Positions 54,786 to 63,442 of a DNA stretch of 64,000 nucleotides are shown in pieces. Below the pieces are notes generated by a model. The model was not told the origin of the DNA. It saw only the letters and a list, made by a program, of their open reading frames with translations, and did no database searches. Made by a program: the position numbers and the translations under genes. This stretch comes from Cytobacillus sp. S13-E01 (GTDB taxonomy: Bacteria; Bacillota; Bacilli; Bacillales; Bacillaceae_L), in contig NZ_JARFVC010000005.1 of NCBI RefSeq assembly GCF_029193815.1, positions 1-64,000 on the forward strand, written 5' to 3'. The first letter of the stretch is position 1. The number at the start of each line of letters is the position of its first letter.

Positions 54786-54899
54786 AATATGAAGATATAG
54801 TATGAAGAATGTTTTATTTGGTGAACTGACATAACTAAGGAATTCACCTCAATAGGCATATTGCATACAATGAAGTCGAAAAAGTTATAGGAGGTAATC

Positions 54900-55806
54900 A
54901 TGATAGAAAGTCTGTTTGAGCAGTATGTCGATGATGTTAGAGCATGGGGAAAAGAAGTAAGTAGTCTTATAGATAACCAACGGAAAGAAGACGATCGTTT
55001 TCAAGAGTTAAGAATAAAGTTTGAAGGTTTACTTAGTAAACTAGAATTTATTGATGCTAGGAATGATTTATCATTAGAATTTATTGAAAGGCTTCATAAG
55101 GAAGTGGCAAAATTATATGAGGAAGCTAGTATCCTGACGAAAAGTAGCATTTTAGCTGATGATCGGCAGTCAACAGATAGAGTACCGATTGGAGGTCATA
55201 CGCTCCCACCCTTACCATATAGCTATGAGGCATTAGAGCCTACTATTTCAAGAGAAATTATGAGTTTGCACCATAAAAAGCATCATCAAGGCTATGTTGA
55301 TGGCCTTAATAAAGCTGAAAAAATGATGGCGCATGCAAGAGAAAATGGAGATTTTGACTTAATTAAACACTGGGAAAGAGAAGCTGCCTTTCATGGATCA
55401 GGACATTATCTCCATACCATTTTTTTGGAATGTTATGTCCCCGAATGGTGGTGGAAAGCCAAGTGGAAGATTGATGAAGCAAATAACAACAGATTTCGGT
55501 AGCTATGATAACTTTAAAAAGCACTTTTCTGAGGCAGCAAATAGCGTTGAAGGTGTTGGCTGGGCAATTTTAGTTTGGGCTCCGCGCGCACATCGACTAG
55601 AAATTTTACAAACAGAGAAACATCAAGTATTAACACAGTGGGACACAATACCTCTACTTGTTTTAGACGTATGGGAACATGCTTATTATCTTCAGTATAA
55701 GAATGAGCGGAAAAGTTATGTTGATAACTGGTGGAACATTGTACATTGGAAGGAAGTTGAGCATCGTTTTGACGCTTCATCTAATTTGCGCTGGCAACCT
55801 TATTAA
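54900..55806 (+). pseudogene. Superoxide dismutase (Fe/Mn) with N-terminal extension, frameshifted
   Basis: Two overlapping frames (54900-55502 and up to 55806) together encode one SodF-like protein. About 110 residues of helical extension are followed by [57 protein letters not shown] and DVWEHAYYLQYKNER. These carry the His, His, Asp, His metal ligands of Fe/Mn superoxide dismutase. The frame breaks at a run of seven T near 55420; six T would restore it. This may be a homopolymer error or a true inactivation. AGGAGG precedes the ATG. B. subtilis SodF has a similar extended N-terminus. Confidence 0.85.
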
Positions 55807-55844
55807 ATTGGATACTCTATTTAATCTTGAATAAGATGAAATAT

Positions 55845-55906
55845 AACGCTATTTTGCTCATGTTTACATAACACATTAATGTAAACATTCCAAATAGCGT
55901 TTTTTA
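55845..55906 (+). terminator. Terminator after the sod gene
   Basis: AACGCTATTT pairs with AAATAGCGTT and an inner ATGTTTAC/GTAAACAT extends the stem, followed by TTTTT. Confidence 0.85.
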
Positions 55907-55914
55907 AAAAAGAA

Positions 55915-56190
55915 AAGAAAGTTAAAAGTTTGTACCTAGTTTTAGTGTCTAGCTCCGGGCACCATCGGACCTGAGGTCATAAGCCAAGCCGTCTGGAAGG
56001 TCAAAGAACAACCTTCCAGACGGCTCGCCTTATGCTTGACTTGCACAGGATGTGCTGATGTCGATGTTCGCCCCAGGACGTGGCGGGTTTTAATCGACGC
56101 GCCGATAGGCGGGCGCCCTGCGCTTTTCTTATTATGAAATTTGAACTTAGTTTTGGTTTATACCCTGGCTCCCTGTGCTTTTCCTATTTT
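55915..56190 (+). repeat. Modular intergenic repeat (family 1), copy J (full length)
   Basis: The longest copy: TTTAGTGTCTAGCTCCGGGC, hairpin CATAAGCC...GGCTTATG analogue with GCCGTCTGGAAGG/CCTTCCAGACGGC, the GGATGTGCTGATGTCGATGT module, then GGCGGGCGCCCTGCGCTTTT. A truncated second tail (56138-56190, TTTGAACTTAGTTTTGG) follows directly. Confidence 0.8.
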
Positions 56191-56194
56191 TCAT

Positions 56195-56222
56195 TCATAT
56201 AAGGACATGTTCTGCATAGACT
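56195..56222 (+). promoter_or_regulatory. Sigma-E-type promoter of dacB-spmAB
   Basis: TCATATA (56195-56201), a 13-base spacer and CATAGACT (56215-56222) match the sigma-E consensus. The operon is sigma-E dependent in B. subtilis. Confidence 0.65.
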
Positions 56223-56253
56223 TGTACAAACGAATAAAGAGGACGGGGATCTC

Positions 56254-57411
56254 ATGGCATTACATAAAAGGTGGTTCATCTTGATAACGATTTGTATGGT
56301 TCTGCTAGCAATTTTTCCACAGAAAACTAGTGCATTTGGTCACGTAAGTGCCAAAAGTGCAATTTTAATAGAGCAAGAGTCAGGTAGAATTTTATATTCG
56401 AAAGACATTCATTCAAAAAGGCGGATTGCAAGTATCACTAAGATAATGACAGCTGTACTTGCGATAGAATCAGGGAAAATGGATGAGATGGTCAAAGTGA
56501 GCAACAGGGCAGCTGGAACTGAAGGCTCGTCTTTATATTTACAACCTAATGAAAAAATAAAACTTGAGGATTTAGTCTATGGGTTAATGCTACGTTCAGG
56601 AAATGATGCTGCAGTAGCCATTGCTGAATATGTTGGTGGTAGTTTAGAAGGCTTTGTATATCTTATGAATCAAAAAGCGGCTGAAATTGGAATGACGAAT
56701 AGTAAATTTGCAAATCCGCACGGCCTTGATGATCAGGAAAATCACTACTCTACGGCATATGATATGGCTATGTTAACCAGATATGCTATGCAGGATGAGC
56801 AATTTAAAAAGATATTTGGCACCGAGATACATCGTGCACCAAATCCTAATGAGAAATGGGATCGGGTCTGGAAAAATAAAAACAAGCTACTTACAGGGCT
56901 ATATGCTAATAGTACAGGTGGAAAAACGGGTTACACAAAACGGGCAAAGAGAACGCTTGTGTCAACAGCATCAAAGGATGGGTTAGATTTAATCGCTGTT
57001 ACCATAAATGCCTCTGATGATTGGAATGACCACATTAATATGTTCAATAACGGCTTTGCAAAGTTTAACACGATTAAAATCATTCCAGAAGGTACAATTA
57101 AAAACATTAAAGAGCCACTTTATAAGAACAAAATTTTTATAAGTAGAAACTTTTTTTACCCTTTAACAGAAGGAGAAAAAAATGACGTTAAGCTTTCAGT
57201 AAATTTAATGAATCCAAGCCAAAATGGCTGGGACAACGAAGGTGACATCCCAGGTATAGTCGGAAAGCTGACGATTAAATTAGGTAATGAAAGAATTGGA
57301 GAACTTCCAATTTATTTTGATAATGGTCAAAAGGAGAAACCTAAAAAAACTTTTTGGCTAATTCTTAAAAATATCTTTCTTGTAACGTTAGGTGTAAAGA
57401 GTCATGGTTAA
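56254..57411 (+). CDS. dacB: D-alanyl-D-alanine carboxypeptidase DacB (spore cortex)
   Basis: This 385-residue PBP5-like enzyme made in the mother cell trims cortex peptide side chains. A signal peptide covers about residues 1-27. The S11 peptidase motifs are SITK at 60-63, SGN in LRSGNDAA and KTG in TGGKTGYTK. A C-terminal beta domain and amphipathic end follow. ACGGGG precedes the ATG weakly. It overlaps spmA by 8 bases, giving the conserved dacB-spmA-spmB operon. Confidence 0.94.
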   Translation: MALHKRWFILITICMVLLAIFPQKTSAFGHVSAKSAILIEQESGRILYSKDIHSKRRIASITKIMTAVLAIESGKMDEMVKVSNRAAGTEGSSLYLQPNEKIKLEDLVYGLMLRSGNDAAVAIAEYVGGSLEGFVYLMNQKAAEIGMTNSKFANPHGLDDQENHYSTAYDMAMLTRYAMQDEQFKKIFGTEIHRAPNPNEKWDRVWKNKNKLLTGLYANSTGGKTGYTKRAKRTLVSTASKDGLDLIAVTINASDDWNDHINMFNNGFAKFNTIKIIPEGTIKNIKEPLYKNKIFISRNFFYPLTEGEKNDVKLSVNLMNPSQNGWDNEGDIPGIVGKLTIKLGNERIGELPIYFDNGQKEKPKKTFWLILKNIFLVTLGVKSHG

Positions 57412-58003
57412 TATAATTTGGGTATGCATGACGATCATTGGAATTATCTTTGCTATTGTTAATGGGACGATTGAAGAAGTTAATAAAGCCGTCTTTAAAG
57501 GTGCAGAAGAGGCTGTCACGATTAGTATTGGTTTAATAAGCATTCTTGTATTTTGGTTAGGGCTTATGAAAATTGCTGAATCAAGTGGACTATTAGAGAA
57601 ACTGGCAAAACTTTTCCGCCCCTTCGTAAAAAGATTGTTCCCTGAAGTCCCAGTAGACCACCCTGCGATGGGGTATATGCTATCTAATATGATTGCAAAT
57701 ATGTTTGGACTTGGTAATGCAGCAACCCCAATGGGAATAAAAGCAATGGAGCAATTAAGAGAACTAAATGGTGGAAGCGTTGAGGCTAGTCGTTCGATGA
57801 TTACTTTTCTTGCGATTAATACGTCTAGTCTTACACTTATCCCGACAACCGTTATCGCGATTCGCTTAACATATGATTCCACAAATCCCACGGAGATTGT
57901 GGGTACAACTTTAATCGCTACAATGTGCTCAACTATAGGAGCCATTCTAATTGATCGTTTCTTTTATTATAGGAGAACTCGCAAAGGAGGAAGACAAAGA
58001 TGA
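57404..58003 (+). CDS. spmA: Spore maturation protein A
   Basis: This 199-residue membrane protein of the nucleoside-recognition (Gate) domain family has four to five hydrophobic segments. It contains NMIANMFGLGNAATPMGIKAM and FLAINTSSLTLIPTTVIAIR, typical SpmA segments. With SpmB it is needed for dehydration of the spore core. It starts inside dacB and overlaps spmB. Confidence 0.94.
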   Translation: MVNIIWVCMTIIGIIFAIVNGTIEEVNKAVFKGAEEAVTISIGLISILVFWLGLMKIAESSGLLEKLAKLFRPFVKRLFPEVPVDHPAMGYMLSNMIANMFGLGNAATPMGIKAMEQLRELNGGSVEASRSMITFLAINTSSLTLIPTTVIAIRLTYDSTNPTEIVGTTLIATMCSTIGAILIDRFFYYRRTRKGGRQR

Positions 58004-58530
58004 GTGTTATTAGTTCCATCTCCCTGTGGCTTATTCCTATAATTATTGGGTTTATACTAGTATATGGAACGATAAAAAAGGTCCCAACCTATGAAACGTT
58101 TGTTGAGGGTGGGAAAGAAGGTATAAAAATAGCTTTTTCAATTATCCCTTATTTAGTCGGTATGTTAGTAGCAATATCAGTTTTCCGTGCTTCGGGTGCA
58201 TTAGAATTTTTTATCGGATTATTAAGGCCAGCTCTAGATGCTATGGGAATTCCTGCAGAAATTGTGCCACTTGCTTTAATTAGACCTATTTCTGGTACTG
58301 CAGCTCTAGGTATGACAACAGATATCATAGCTACATATGGACCAGATTCTTTTATTGGACGGTTAGCCTCAACCTTGCAAGGAAGCACCGATACAACTTT
58401 TTATGTATTGACGGTATACTTTGGTGCTGTCGGAATAAAAAAGATGGGGGACGCACTAAAAGTAGGATTATGGGCAGACTTAGTTGGAATCATTGCGGCC
58501 ATTTTAGTAGTTACATTAATGTTTGGATAA
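58000..58530 (+). CDS. spmB: Spore maturation protein B
   Basis: This 176-residue membrane protein is the partner of SpmA. LRPALDAMGIPAEIVPLALIRPISGTAALGM and GSTDTTFYVLTVYFGAVGIKK are the conserved segments. The ATG overlaps the spmA stop (ATGA). A terminator follows after 20 bases. Confidence 0.94.
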   Translation: MSVISSISLWLIPIIIGFILVYGTIKKVPTYETFVEGGKEGIKIAFSIIPYLVGMLVAISVFRASGALEFFIGLLRPALDAMGIPAEIVPLALIRPISGTAALGMTTDIIATYGPDSFIGRLASTLQGSTDTTFYVLTVYFGAVGIKKMGDALKVGLWADLVGIIAAILVVTLMFG

Positions 58531-58552
58531 AGGGAAAATATATTTTAGATGC

Positions 58553-58588
58553 ACGCTTGGAGGTTTGATTACCAGGCGTCTTTTTTTC
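58553..58588 (+). terminator. Terminator of dacB-spmAB
   Basis: ACGCTTGG pairs with CCAGGCGT and is followed by TTTTTTT. A second hairpin, GCTCGCC/GGCGAGC (58712-58729) with a T-rich tail, lies further down the 296-base gap before rluB. Confidence 0.82.
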
Positions 58589-58826
58589 GTTTCTTAGTAA
58601 GTACAACCTTTCACGATACTCTGCAAAAAATAAACAACGGTAACCAAAAGGTTTATATCCATAAATTCTAAAAGGCATAAGTGCAACTACGTCTCTGTCT
58701 TCGCCCTTTGGGCTCGCCACTCGGCGAGCTTTCTTTATGATTAAAGACATATAACGAGGGGAAAACTAAGAAGAAAACTTGTGAAAAATGTCGTAAAGAA
58801 GTAAGATGTTTAAAGAGGTGAACGAG

Positions 58827-59564
58827 ATGGAACGATTACAAAAAGTTATTGCGCATGCAGGGGTAGCTTCGAGAAGAAAAGCAGAAGAGCTAATTCTTGA
58901 TGGAAGAGTTACTGTGAACGGGAAAACGGTAAGAGAATTAGGGATAAAAGTAGGACCAAATGAAAAAATTGAGGTGAATGGTGTTCCTCTTGATAAGGAG
59001 GAGCCTGTATATCACTTATTATATAAGCCGCGTGGTGTGATATCTAGTGTTTCAGACGATAAAGGACGAAAAGTAGTAACTGATTTTTTCCCTCATATAA
59101 AACAGCGGATTTATCCAGTAGGAAGACTCGATTATGATACTTCTGGCCTATTATTAGTAACTAATGATGGTGAATTTGCCAACTTACTGATGCACCCAAA
59201 ACATGAGGTTGAAAAAGTGTATGTTGCTAAGGTTAAGGGAATTCCACTAAAAGAAAAGCTACGCGAATTAGAAAGAGGGATAAAGTTAGAAGATGGAAAA
59301 ACAGCTCCAGCTAGAGTTAAGATGATGTCAATAGACAAAAGAAAACAAACAGCCATAATTGAAATAACCATCCATGAGGGTAGGAATAGACAAGTTAGAA
59401 GAATGTTTGATGCAATTGGGCATGAGGTACTTAAACTAAAAAGAGAAAAGTATGCATTTTTAACTTTGGCAGGTTTAAGTACCGGTGATTCAAGAGAGCT
59501 AACACCTCATGAGGTTAAGCAGTTGCGTGCATTTGTTACTATGGAAGGACATAGACTCCGCTAG
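58827..59564 (+). CDS. rluB: 23S rRNA pseudouridine synthase B
   Basis: This 245-residue pseudouridine synthase of the RsuA family should modify the 23S rRNA U2605 region (E. coli numbering). The N-terminal S4 domain is RLQKVIAHAGVASRRKAEEL, the catalytic Asp lies in GRLDYDTSGLLL, and the NRQVRRMFDAIGHEV end is typical. The ATG at 58827 follows AGAGGTG. It corresponds to ypuL of B. subtilis, before resA. Confidence 0.92.
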   Translation: MERLQKVIAHAGVASRRKAEELILDGRVTVNGKTVRELGIKVGPNEKIEVNGVPLDKEEPVYHLLYKPRGVISSVSDDKGRKVVTDFFPHIKQRIYPVGRLDYDTSGLLLVTNDGEFANLLMHPKHEVEKVYVAKVKGIPLKEKLRELERGIKLEDGKTAPARVKMMSIDKRKQTAIIEITIHEGRNRQVRRMFDAIGHEVLKLKREKYAFLTLAGLSTGDSRELTPHEVKQLRAFVTMEGHRLR

Positions 59565-59570
59565 TAACCT

Positions 59571-59605
59571 GAAGAAATCGCCGCTACGGTCGATTTCTTC
59601 ATTGA
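59571..59605 (+). terminator. rluB terminator
   Basis: GAAGAAATCG and CGATTTCTTC form a perfect 10-bp stem six bases after the stop. The following T tract is moderate. Confidence 0.75.
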
Positions 59606-59791
59606 TTTTAAAATTATAAAAAAGTGAAACTTGCTTGATTTTGTCACATAACATTCATAATATTATGAAAGTCATTATAGTGAAAAATGGTATAATTTAG
59701 GGAAGTTTATATCAACAATAAAAAATGACCAATGCTTACTAATGTTGGTCGACTATTGGCGTGCAAATTGATAGTAGGAGAGTATAAATTT

Positions 59792-60313
59792 ATGAAGAAA
59801 CAACGTTTACTAATTCGTACCATCATCCTATTATTACTGGCTTCTGCTCTTGGTTACACTTTATATAGTAACTTCTTTGTAAGTAAAGAAAAAATAGTAG
59901 TAGGCGATCTTGCACCTGACTTTGTTTTAACAGATTTAAATGGTGAAAAACATCGTTTGTCTGATTACCGTGGGCAAGGTGTTTTTTTAAACTTTTGGGG
60001 TACATGGTGCAAGCCTTGTGAAAAAGAAATGCCATACATGGAAAATCAGTATAAAATCTATAAAGATCAAGGTGTCCAGATTTTAGCAGTCAATGTAGGA
60101 GAGCCGGTTTTCAGTGTAAGCAAGTTTGTTGAAAAGTACGGGTTAAGTTTTCCTGTAGTTATTGACAAAGGGAATCAAGTATTAAATGCTTACGGTGTTG
60201 ATCCATTACCAACTACTTTTCTAGTAGATAAAGAAGGTAAAATAGTTGAGATTATAACTGGGACACTAACTGAAAGAATGGTTCAAGAAAAAATGGAGCT
60301 AATAAAGCCTTAG
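59792..60313 (+). CDS. resA: Thiol-disulfide oxidoreductase ResA
   Basis: This 173-residue membrane-anchored thioredoxin-like protein reduces apocytochrome c haem-binding cysteines on the outside of the membrane. An N-terminal anchor (about residues 7-27) is followed by the redox motif WGTWCKPCEKEMP. The ATG at 59792 follows AGGAGAG; an upstream start would add untranslated leader. A TATAAT-like -10 stands about 100 bases upstream. It begins the resABC cytochrome c maturation operon. Confidence 0.93.
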   Translation: MKKQRLLIRTIILLLLASALGYTLYSNFFVSKEKIVVGDLAPDFVLTDLNGEKHRLSDYRGQGVFLNFWGTWCKPCEKEMPYMENQYKIYKDQGVQILAVNVGEPVFSVSKFVEKYGLSFPVVIDKGNQVLNAYGVDPLPTTFLVDKEGKIVEIITGTLTERMVQEKMELIKP

Positions 60314-60324
60314 GGAGTTTTTTT

Positions 60325-61974
60325 ATGGAACAAGTTAAATGTGAGTGTGGTCATGTTAATCCACATGGAACGGTTCTATGTGAATCATGTGGAAAACCAC
60401 TTGAAGATGATCAAAATAAACAACTAATAGATATGCGCTATGAAGGAAGTGCGCGACGATCACAAACCTATAATAAAACTTTCATTGATAGAATATGGAA
60501 TTTCTTTTCTTCTGTTAAGGTAGGGGTATGGCTTATTGTAATTACCTTAGTTGTTTCAGCACTAGGGACGATATATCCACAAGTAATGTATATCCCGCCC
60601 ACTGTAAGTCCTAGTGACTACTATAAGCAAGAGTATGGTTTCACAGGACAATTATATTACCAGTTGGGCTTCCATAATCTTTATGGTTCCTGGTGGTATA
60701 TGATACTTATTGCATCGATCGGAATATCACTCGTGATTTGTAGTTTGGACCGTGTCGTCCCATTATATCGTGCTTTAAAAAAACAGGGTGTTACACGACA
60801 TGAGAGGTTTTTAAGACGACAACGTTTATTTAGTACAACAAGTGTAGATAACTATGAAGATACCTTAAGAATAATTAAAACAAATTTAATGAAGAAGCGT
60901 TATTCGGTGCGCGAAGAGAATGGTAATATATTAGCTGAAAAAGGCCGTTTTTCAAGGTGGGGTCCATATGTAAACCATATTGGTCTTATTATCTTTTTGG
61001 GTGGAGCAATGCTCCGTTTTGTGCCCGGTATGTACATAGATGAAGTCATGTGGGTTCGAGAAGGTGAAACAATAAGCATCCCAGGAACTGAGGGAAAGTA
61101 CTTCTTGAAAAATGAAAGTTTTGTTATGGAAGTATATGAAGAAGGGAAGGAAAAAGAAGTATTTGATGATGCTATCGAGCGAGCGGGAAACGGAATGGTA
61201 GTTAAAAACTATCAAACCACTGTTACGCTTTACGAAAAATCTCCAGATGCTATTCCTGGAGAAGAAGCAGAGCTAAAGAAAATAAAGGATCATGAAATAA
61301 AGGTTAACGTACCACTTAAGCATGATTACTATGCACTTTATCAAGTTGATTATAAACTTAATGAATTAAGTACCATGTCTTTTATGTTACTAGATAAAAA
61401 CAAAGAAGAAGCTCATGGGACAATTAAAATAGACCTTCGCGATCCCAAACTAATGTACGAGTTAGATACTGGTTATTCTGTTGAAATTATTAGTTATTTT
61501 CCAGACTTTTACTTTGATTCTGAAGGAGCACCTACAACCAAGTCTAAAATACCAAATAATCCAGCTTTTGTATTCAAAATGTTTACACCTGATAAGCCTA
61601 ATGGTGAAATAAGTTTCGTTGCGATACAGCAAAATATAGAACCATATGGTGACAACCAGTATAAAATGGCTTTTGCTGGGATTGAGACAAAAGATGTTTC
61701 AGCTTTAACTGTAAGAAGGGACTTCACGCTTTGGTTACTAGGATTAGGTGGAACTGTCTTCATGATAGGTGTAATTCAAGGCATGTACTGGCAACACAGG
61801 AGGGTTTGGATCCAGCAGGTAAATGGAGAAATGCTTATCGCGGGACATACGAATAAAAACTGGTTTGGGTTAAAAAATGAGATTACTTCCATTATCAAAG
61901 ATACTCATTTAACTCCACCTATTGATCAGGTTCAAGAAGAACAAATAGATCATAATTATCAAAAAGTCACATAA
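60325..61974 (+). CDS. resB: Cytochrome c biogenesis protein ResB
   Basis: This 549-residue membrane protein, with ResC, forms the System II haem delivery complex for cytochrome c. It begins with a small zinc-ribbon-like CxCx(n)CxxC segment (VKCECGHVNPHGTVLCESCG), then two to three membrane segments near residues 65-140 and 215-235, a large extracytoplasmic domain and a last membrane segment near residue 475. A His in YVNHIGLIIFLGG may ligate haem. It starts 11 bases after resA. Confidence 0.94.
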   Translation: MEQVKCECGHVNPHGTVLCESCGKPLEDDQNKQLIDMRYEGSARRSQTYNKTFIDRIWNFFSSVKVGVWLIVITLVVSALGTIYPQVMYIPPTVSPSDYYKQEYGFTGQLYYQLGFHNLYGSWWYMILIASIGISLVICSLDRVVPLYRALKKQGVTRHERFLRRQRLFSTTSVDNYEDTLRIIKTNLMKKRYSVREENGNILAEKGRFSRWGPYVNHIGLIIFLGGAMLRFVPGMYIDEVMWVREGETISIPGTEGKYFLKNESFVMEVYEEGKEKEVFDDAIERAGNGMVVKNYQTTVTLYEKSPDAIPGEEAELKKIKDHEIKVNVPLKHDYYALYQVDYKLNELSTMSFMLLDKNKEEAHGTIKIDLRDPKLMYELDTGYSVEIISYFPDFYFDSEGAPTTKSKIPNNPAFVFKMFTPDKPNGEISFVAIQQNIEPYGDNQYKMAFAGIETKDVSALTVRRDFTLWLLGLGGTVFMIGVIQGMYWQHRRVWIQQVNGEMLIAGHTNKNWFGLKNEITSIIKDTHLTPPIDQVQEEQIDHNYQKVT

Positions 61975-61986
61975 GGAGGGGTTTGA

Positions 61987-63159
61987 GTGGCTGAACTAAG
62001 CAGTAACTTGTTATACGTAGCCTTTATTTTATATTTAATTGCAACATTTGTGTTTGGCGGGTCAATTCGTGATAAAAAAAGCACATCAAATGTAAATAAA
62101 TGGGCAAGGGTAGGCATTACCATAACCATAATTGGATTTTTATTTCAATTAGGTTATTTTTTCACACGTTGGATAGCTGGGGGACATGCCCCAGTGAGTA
62201 ATTTGTTTGAATTTATAACATTTTTTGGTATGATGCTCGTATTTGCTTTTATTCTCATTTATTTTATATATAAAACAAGCGCGCTAGGCTTATTCACGCT
62301 GCCAGTTGCATTATTACTTATAGCATATGCAAGTATGTTTCCTAGTGAAATCTCGCCGTTAATTCCGGCTTTGCAAAGTGATTGGCTGGCAATACATGTA
62401 TCGACTGCTGCTACAGGTCAAGCGATTTTAGCAATTAGCTTTATTACTGGCGTACTTTACTTAGTCCGTGTTGTTGACCAATCAGTTAAAAGTAAGAGAA
62501 CATTTTGGCTTGAAGCTATCATGTACACACTCATAATAACACTTGGTTTTGTTATTGTGTCCCTCGTATACAGTACAATGGGATATGAAGCAACTTATAA
62601 GTGGATTGATAAAAATGACAATGAAGCTGAAATGGTTTACCATTTACCTTCAATTGTTGGACCATACGAAGGCGAGTTGCTAACAGATAATAGATTTGAA
62701 GCGTTATTTGAAGTACCTGCGATTATTAGTGCAAGAAAATTAAATACTGTAATCTGGTCGTTTATGGCTGGAACTATACTGTATGGAATAATTAGATTAC
62801 TATTACGTAGACGGATTGGCGCAGCTATTCAGCCATTGGTTAAAAATATAAATCTTGATTTAGTAGATGAGATTGGCTACCGTTCAGTTACAATCGGATT
62901 CCCAATATTTACTCTAGGAGCCCTAATTTTCGCAATGATTTGGGCTCAAATTGCTTGGACGCGATTCTGGGGATGGGATCCTAAAGAAGTGTGGGCCCTA
63001 ATTACATGGTTATTTTATGCAGCATTTTTACATTTGCGTCTTTCAAAAGGATGGCATGGCGAGAAGTCTGCATGGTTAGCGGTAATAGGTTTTGCAATTA
63101 TAATATTCAATCTAATATTTGTTAACTTAGTAATAGCTGGGTTACATTCCTACGCGTAA
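61987..63159 (+). CDS. resC: Cytochrome c biogenesis protein ResC (CcsA)
   Basis: This 390-residue polytopic membrane protein of the CcsA/CcmC haem-handling family has about eight membrane segments. The WWD-like tryptophan-rich haem motif appears as [18 protein letters not shown] near residues 324-341, with flanking His in [16 protein letters not shown]. The GTG at 61987 follows GGAGGGG. It ends the resABC operon at a strong terminator. Confidence 0.95.
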   Translation: MAELSSNLLYVAFILYLIATFVFGGSIRDKKSTSNVNKWARVGITITIIGFLFQLGYFFTRWIAGGHAPVSNLFEFITFFGMMLVFAFILIYFIYKTSALGLFTLPVALLLIAYASMFPSEISPLIPALQSDWLAIHVSTAATGQAILAISFITGVLYLVRVVDQSVKSKRTFWLEAIMYTLIITLGFVIVSLVYSTMGYEATYKWIDKNDNEAEMVYHLPSIVGPYEGELLTDNRFEALFEVPAIISARKLNTVIWSFMAGTILYGIIRLLLRRRIGAAIQPLVKNINLDLVDEIGYRSVTIGFPIFTLGALIFAMIWAQIAWTRFWGWDPKEVWALITWLFYAAFLHLRLSKGWHGEKSAWLAVIGFAIIIFNLIFVNLVIAGLHSYA

Positions 63160-63180
63160 CCGTAGTGGATTATCGTAGAA

Positions 63181-63214
63181 AGACCTTCCCCAAGGCTTGG
63201 TGAAGGTCTTTTTT
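63181..63214 (+). terminator. resABC terminator
   Basis: AGACCTTC and GAAGGTCT with inner CCAAG/TTGG pairing are followed by TTTTTT. Confidence 0.88.
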
Positions 63215-63217
63215 ACA

Positions 63218-63284
63218 AAGGTAAGAAAGTATAAAAGTTTGTACCTCTTTTAGTGTCTAGCTCCGTGCGCCCTGCGCTTTTCGA
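63218..63284 (+). repeat. Modular intergenic repeat (family 1), minimal copy K
   Basis: AAGAAAGTATAAAAGTTTGT, CTTTTAGTGTCTAGCTCCGT and GCGCCCTGCGCTTTTCG are present with no inner module, directly behind the resABC terminator. Confidence 0.75.
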
Positions 63285-63442
63285 CGTAAAAGTTTTTTTG
63301 TGTATGTGACAAATGATATAGAAGAAATAGTTACACAAGGATACTATTAAGAGATAAAGAAGATTTTAGATTTTATAGTTTTAAAAGGTAAAACGTGAAA
63401 ACGTGAAAAAAATTCGATAACCTTGTAAGGAGCTGTTTAGTG

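Noticed and set aside
57388-57945. 185-codon minus-strand frame
   Set aside because: It is the antisense shadow of spmA, whose frame has clear family motifs.
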